Origin: Zoogloeaceae bacterium
GTDB lineage: Bacteria > Pseudomonadota > Gammaproteobacteria > Burkholderiales > Rhodocyclaceae
Assembly: GCA_031282665.1 (NCBI GenBank)
Contig: JAITDH010000081.1
Coordinates: 1 to 10,062 of the forward strand
DNA: 10,062 bases
Direction of reading: 5' to 3'
Shown: positions 7,474 through 10,062 of the stretch, piece by piece
Layout of the letters: the number at the start of each line of letters is the position of its first letter
Position numbering within the stretch: position 1 is the stretch's first letter
Position numbers and translations under genes: made by a program
Notes under the pieces: generated by a model
The model's input: the letters and a program-made list of their open reading frames with translations, nothing else
Databases searched by the model: none
What the model was told of the DNA's origin: nothing

Positions 7474-7488
7474 TTACTTAGATATTTT
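7464..7488 (-). terminator. Weak AT-only hairpin at the end of the flagellar block
   Basis: A 7-bp inverted repeat, AAAATAT and ATATTTT with an 8-nt loop, overlaps the last codons and stop of the FlhB-like gene and runs into a T-tract on the minus strand. It has the shape of an intrinsic terminator, but the stem is all A-T and so would be weak. It could equally be chance in AT-rich DNA. Confidence 0.28.
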
Positions 7489-7836
7489 GCGTTCCTCCTT
7501 CCCCAGCGCGTCGGGCGAAGGCAGGGGAAGTTGCGGCGGCGGCAGGCCGTCTTCGCCATGTTCGATGCGGTAAAGCCAGGCCAGCAGCTCGGCGACGGCA
7601 AGGTAAAGCTGGCTGGGAATGTGCTCGTCGAGATCGACCTGCACGAGAAGGGAGAGCAGTTCCGGCGATTCGTGCACATACACGCCGTGTTCCCTGGCGC
7701 GGGAAATGATTTCCTCGGCGATCAGCCCGCGCCCCTTGGCGATGACGCGGGGCGCGGCATCGCTCTGGCGATAGGCCAGGGCGACGGCTTCGAGTTGGCG
7801 CTTGCGCGCCTCGTCTTCATTCCTGGCGCCGGGCAT
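7474..7836 (-). CDS. Stand-alone FlhB C-terminal-domain protein (EscU/YscU/HrcU family, FhlB-like)
   Basis: A 120-residue protein that corresponds to the cytoplasmic C-terminal domain of FlhB alone. EAVALAYRQSDAAPRVIAKG (16-35) aligns with the FlhB stretch after NPTH (YAVALxYxxxxxAPxVxAKG); GLIAEEIISRAREHGVYVHE (36-55), ELLSLLVQVDLDEHIPSQLY (59-78) and AVAELLAWLYRIE (80-92) follow in the FlhB order. The four transmembrane helices and the NPTH autocleavage sequence are absent, RKRQLE standing where NPTH would be. The C-terminus is a Pro-rich then basic tail (LPPPQLPLPSP, KEERKISK). In flagellated bacteria such paralogs sit beside fliK and are thought to act in the export-substrate switch or to stand in for cleaved FlhB-C; the role here is inferred. 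Its start overlaps the end of fliK by 20 nt, so translation is probably coupled. Confidence 0.9.
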   Translation of the reverse strand: MPGARNEDEARKRQLEAVALAYRQSDAAPRVIAKGRGLIAEEIISRAREHGVYVHESPELLSLLVQVDLDEHIPSQLYLAVAELLAWLYRIEHGEDGLPPPQLPLPSPDALGKEERKISK

Positions 7837-9118
7837 GGCGGGCGATGTCGAGGAATTTCAGGGACAGCCCCGCCGTCTCGAACCGGCGGCGCAGGGCGGC
7901 ATTGTCGGCGGACAGGCGGACACGCGCGGCATCGTTCTCGGTGCGCAGGGAAATCTCGATTTCCCGCCCGCCGAGGAGTTTGAGCACCGCTTCCAGAGAG
8001 CCGAGGCGGGGCAGTTCGAGCCTCAGGCGGGTTGTCCAGTTGGCGGCGAGGTTTTCCCCCTTTTCCCGGCGCTCCTCTTCTTCGACGATTTCCCAGTCCA
8101 TGTTCTGACCCGGCCAGATTTGCCCCTGCCAGACATAGGTATTCGTCGCCAGCGCCTCCAGTTGCTGCTGCACCAGATGCGTCAGATCGGGGGCCACGGC
8201 CCGCCCCATGCCGACACGCACGACATTGTTTTCCAGCGCGGATTTGCCCGCCGTATCATCCGCGGCCTGGCTCGCCGCGTTGCCGGACGACGCGGCGGCG
8301 GCAGTGGTGGCAGCGGTAGTAGCGTTGGCAGGGGTGGCGGTCATGTTGACAGCGACCTTCGCCGCCGTTGCGTTCGCGCTTGCCGCCGCTGCCGTTGTCG
8401 TCGCCGCCGCCGTTGCTGTTGTCGTCGTTGCGGGAGCCGTGTTCGCGGCGGGAGACGGCGCGGGTGGGGAACCGGGAGCATTCGCCGTCTGCAAGGCATG
8501 CGCGGCGGGAGAAAGACGGCCCTGCGGCTCGGCGAGCAGGCTTTCCAGCGGAGCCTTGCCCTGCACCCACTGCGCCTGGTGCGCCTCATAGAACATCCCG
8601 CTCTTGACCAGGGCGGCCTTGAGGGCGGAAACGAGATCGGCCGCCTTTTCCGGAAAACGCTCGACGACCGGCTGCGCATTGTTGAGCGGCGCGGGCTGCG
8701 GGCGCTTGCCCCCTTCCTTGTCCAGCCCGCCGAGCAATTCCGCGATCAGCTTGCCAGCCACGGTCAGGCGGGTGGCGACGGAAGCGTTCTCCATGCCCTT
8801 GCCTTCCATCGCGGCCTCCCCGCCTTTTCCCGCGACGACGGCCAGGGTCATCCTGCCATCCTGTTCGACGACTTCCAGTTCCAGCATATCGCCCGCCCGG
8901 GCCGCGAAGGGCAGGGCGAGCGTCATGTCGCGCCCGGCGATGTTGGCGCGATACATGCCGTTGGACAAGACCGACTGGATGGTTGCCATCATCCGCTGGC
9001 CGGGAGACAGATCCTTCAGGACATCGGCGGCCTTCTGCGCGGCAGCGGCCGGGAGGGGCTTGCCGACCAGATCGCTGATGAGTTGTGCCCGCGCGGCGGC
9101 GATTTCGGCGGGGATCAT
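7817..9118 (-). CDS. fliK: Flagellar hook-length control protein FliK
   Basis: FliK is a secreted molecular ruler. It measures the hook and tells FlhB to switch export from rod/hook to filament subunits. The 433-residue protein has an N-terminal part with the conserved-looking helical start MIPAEIAAARAQLISDLVG and a strand-rich region (about 50-97), then GMFYEAHQAQWVQGKAPLES (174-193), a long Ala/Thr/Asn/Pro-rich segment (about 213-293), and a C-terminal Flg_hook-type domain (about 360-427) with LRLELPRLGSLEAVLKLLGG and ALRRRFETAGLSLKFLDIAR. Organisation (variable low-complexity middle, conserved C-terminal switch domain) and the adjacent FlhB-like gene support FliK strongly. The start at 9118 lies 5 nt after the FliT-like gene stop; an upstream extension of the frame overlaps that gene and is rejected. 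Confidence 0.92.
   Translation of the reverse strand: MIPAEIAAARAQLISDLVGKPLPAAAAQKAADVLKDLSPGQRMMATIQSVLSNGMYRANIAGRDMTLALPFAARAGDMLELEVVEQDGRMTLAVVAGKGGEAAMEGKGMENASVATRLTVAGKLIAELLGGLDKEGGKRPQPAPLNNAQPVVERFPEKAADLVSALKAALVKSGMFYEAHQAQWVQGKAPLESLLAEPQGRLSPAAHALQTANAPGSPPAPSPAANTAPATTTTATAAATTTAAAASANATAAKVAVNMTATPANATTAATTAAAASSGNAASQAADDTAGKSALENNVVRVGMGRAVAPDLTHLVQQQLEALATNTYVWQGQIWPGQNMDWEIVEEEERREKGENLAANWTTRLRLELPRLGSLEAVLKLLGGREIEISLRTENDAARVRLSADNAALRRRFETAGLSLKFLDIARHARRQE
8240..8482 (-). repeat. fliK: Low-complexity Ala/Thr-coding stretch inside fliK
   Basis: Codons in this part of fliK are almost all GCN and ACN with AAC/AGC between, giving runs such as ATTTTATAAATTTAAAASAN. The DNA shows imprecise trinucleotide repeats (GCC/GTT/GTC on the plus strand near 8380-8440) rather than a perfect tandem array. 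This is the flexible ruler region of FliK and a place where slippage could change length. Confidence 0.7.
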
Positions 9119-9123
9119 GGCGC

Positions 9124-9402
9124 TCAGGCGGCGGCGTTCTTGCCCGTGCCGCCAAAGGCTTTCAGCAGGGTTCCGATATCCTTGTGCAGGGCGGTGGCGC
9201 GTTCGGACAGGGATTCGAGATGGGCCTGGCAGCTTTCGATCGCGGCGCGGTCGGCTTCGCTCGCCGGCGGCATCCGCCCGGCCTCGATCTGTTCGGCCAG
9301 TTGCGCGAAGGTCCGGGCGGCCGTTTCCCAATTCCCCGCCTCCGCGCTTTTGCGGATCTCGGCAAGGATGAAGGCGAGGTTTTCAAACGGCGTGCGGCTC
9401 AT
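9124..9402 (-). CDS. Small helical flagellar protein, FliT-like
   Basis: A 92-residue protein starting MSRTPFENLAFILAEIRK, almost entirely predictable as amphipathic helix: helix 1 about 5-19, helix 2 about 22-41 (WETAARTFAQLAEQIEAG), helix 3 about 47-84 (SEADRAAIESCQAHLESLSE onward), then a Gly/Lys/Ala tail. It lies 4 nt after fliS and 5 nt before fliK, exactly where FliT or FliT-like proteins sit in many flagellar operons. FliT is the export chaperone of the filament cap FliD and, in enterics, a regulator of FlhDC. Size and fold fit, but FliT sequences diverge widely and I see no signature that proves it. An unrelated small coiled-coil flagellar protein is the alternative. The start at 9402 is preferred over an upstream in-frame Met at 9453 because the latter would overlap fliS. 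Confidence 0.65.
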   Translation of the reverse strand: MSRTPFENLAFILAEIRKSAEAGNWETAARTFAQLAEQIEAGRMPPASEADRAAIESCQAHLESLSERATALHKDIGTLLKAFGGTGKNAAA

Positions 9403-9406
9403 GGAT

Positions 9407-9814
9407 TCAACTCTGCTGTTGCTTGTCGGGATCGATCTGCTGCCAGGCCTCATGAATCTCGCCCAACAGATGCAGCACCTCGTCCAGCGTGGGGATGTCG
9501 TTCTTCATGTTGGCCCACAGCAGCCGGGAGACCATGTAATCATAGAGCGCCGCCAGCCGCTCGGCCAACTGGCCTCCCGCCTCGACGTCCAGGCTCGCCT
9601 TGAGGCCATTGGCGATGATGTCGATGGCCTTGGAAATATGGGTCCCGCGCTCGGCGAGCTGGCCCTTCTCGGCATACAGGCGCGCGACCGAAATGGCGCT
9701 TTCCGCGCCCTCGAACAACAGGATGATCAACCGGTGCGGACTGGCGGTGCGAATATCGGATTCGCGCCCCAGCGCGGCATAGGTACTGGCGGGATTCAAA
9801 CGGCTACCGAACAT
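9407..9814 (-). CDS. fliS: Flagellin export chaperone FliS
   Basis: FliS binds the C-terminal helices of newly made flagellin in the cytoplasm, stops premature polymerisation and hands it to the export gate. The 135-residue product matches family size and pattern: the N-terminal ASTYAALGRESDIRTASPHR (9-28) with the Y..v...ta.P..li..LfegA pattern, LIILLFEGAESAISVARLYA (29-48), an Ile/Ala-rich helix HISKAIDIIANGLKASLDVE (58-77), and LYDYMVSRLLWANMKNDIPT (89-108) followed by a last helix EVLHLLGEIHEAWQ. A GGAG lies 13 nt before the ATG, somewhat distant. It is the first gene of the flagellar block here; fliD, its usual upstream neighbour, is not in the window, where a tRNA gene is found instead. 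Confidence 0.95.
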   Translation of the reverse strand: MFGSRLNPASTYAALGRESDIRTASPHRLIILLFEGAESAISVARLYAEKGQLAERGTHISKAIDIIANGLKASLDVEAGGQLAERLAALYDYMVSRLLWANMKNDIPTLDEVLHLLGEIHEAWQQIDPDKQQQS

Positions 9815-9847
9815 GGAAATGAACTCACTCCAAAGGAACAGGCTTTA

Positions 9848-9876
9848 ACTTTGTGCTCAAGACGAAGTGAAGTCAA
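9848..9876 (-). promoter_or_regulatory. fliS: Weak promoter candidate upstream of fliS
   Basis: TTGACT (9871-9876, 5 of 6 consensus bases for a sigma-70 -35) is followed at 17 bp by CAAAGT (9848-9853, 3 of 6). No sigma-28 or sigma-54 type element was recognised in the 131 bp between the tRNA gene and fliS. The -10 is poor, so confidence is low. Confidence 0.22.
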
Positions 9877-9923
9877 GATGTGTCGAACAGGTTTGCCGGG
9901 CTTTATGTATCGGGTACGGGTTT

Positions 9924-9943
9924 TATGTACGGATATGTACGGA
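9924..9943. repeat. Perfect 10-bp tandem repeat (TATGTACGGA x2) in the tRNA 3' trailer
   Basis: TATGTACGGA occurs at 9924-9933 and again at 9934-9943 without a break. A related, diverged unit (TATGTATCGG, 9904-9913) precedes them. The array lies 2 bp beyond the mature 3' end of tRNA-Leu. No function is apparent. Confidence 0.8.
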
Positions 9944-9945
9944 TG

Positions 9946-10027
9946 TGCCCGGGGCGGGACTCGAACCCGCACGCCTTGCGGCTCCGGATTTTAAGTCCGG
10001 TATGTCTACCTGTTTCATCACCCGGGC
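9946..10027 (-). tRNA. tRNA-Leu (UAA anticodon)
   Basis: The minus strand folds into a complete 82-nt class II tRNA. The acceptor stem is GCCCGGG/CCCGGGC with discriminator A. The D arm has stem ATG/CAT and loop AAACAGGTAGA. The anticodon stem is CCGGA/TCCGG with loop CTTAAAA, so the anticodon is TAA. The long variable arm is GCC-GCAA-GGC, and the T arm is GCGGG-TTCGAGT-CCCGC. The long variable arm and anticodon identify it as leucine tRNA reading UUA/UUG. The 3' CCA is not encoded: the bases after the discriminator are CAT, so it must be added enzymatically. It lies upstream of fliS on the same strand with no terminator seen between. Confidence 0.95.
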
Positions 10028-10036
10028 ATGGTCGTG

Positions 10037-10061
10037 AAAAAGGGAAAGCATACGCTTTCCC
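10037..10061 (-). terminator. Intrinsic terminator of an upstream gene outside the window
   Basis: On the minus strand a perfect 8-bp stem, GGGAAAGC and GCTTTCCC with a GTAT loop, is followed at once by TTTTT. This is a textbook Rho-independent terminator for a minus-strand transcript entering from beyond the right edge. Only 9 bp separate its T-tract from the first base of tRNA-Leu, leaving no room for a promoter between them. Confidence 0.8.
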
Positions 10062-10062
10062 C

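Noticed and set aside
7095..7679. 194-codon minus-strand frame overlapping hfq and its leader
   Set aside because: It is a shifted-frame shadow of hfq and of the FlhB-like gene, joined through the AT-rich spacer. No recognisable protein.
5867..9994. Plus-strand frames of 493 and 730 codons opposite hflX/hfq (5867-7348) and the flagellar block (7802-9994)
   Set aside because: Same cause: antisense shadows of GC-rich codons. The 730-codon frame even runs into the tRNA gene, and none has a plausible protein signature.

Overview
The window looks like a chromosomal segment of a GC-rich betaproteobacterium, most likely of the Rhodocyclales/Azoarcus-Thauera type. That placement is inferred from gene order (hfq-hflX-hflK-hflC-DUF2065-hisZ-purA), from a short-HisG-dependent HisZ, and from protein sequence character; no search was run. 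Almost every gene lies on the minus strand, so transcription runs from the right edge to the left.

Right edge to centre: a perfect hairpin with a T-tract (10037-10061) is followed within 10 nt by tRNA-Leu(UAA) (9946-10027). Next comes a small flagellar block, fliS (9407-9814), a FliT-like small helical protein (9124-9402), fliK (7817-9118) and a stand-alone FlhB C-terminal-domain protein (7474-7836). The genes are tightly packed (4 nt gap, 5 nt gap, 20 nt overlap). They would handle flagellin chaperoning, hook-length control and export-substrate switching.

Centre to left: an AT-rich spacer (7370-7473) separates the flagellar block from a housekeeping operon. This holds hfq (RNA chaperone), hflX (ribosome-associated GTPase), hflK and hflC (SPFH membrane complex controlling FtsH), a DUF2065/YjeT small membrane protein, hisZ (regulatory subunit of ATP phosphoribosyltransferase) and purA (adenylosuccinate synthetase). 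Spacings run from ATGA overlaps to 22 nt, apart from 89 nt between hflX and hflK. The order links RNA/ribosome stress control, membrane-protease control and two purine/histidine-linked biosynthetic steps.

Left edge (1 to about 1000): base composition drops visibly and codon use changes. The stretch holds the C-terminal end of an unrecognised plus-strand gene (1-192) and a convergent minus-strand gene for an unrecognised two-helix membrane protein (303-902). This looks like an accessory insertion next to the purA end of the core operon.

Most striking structural points: (a) the hflX stop codon sits inside a hexamer repeat that continues past it, and the frame stays open for 30 more codons until it meets a possible hflK start as ATGA; (b) a terminator-like hairpin leaves no room for a promoter directly in front of the tRNA gene; (c) the orphan membrane protein lies in a low-GC island. 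I found no CRISPR array, transposase, integrase or clearly novel multi-gene system.
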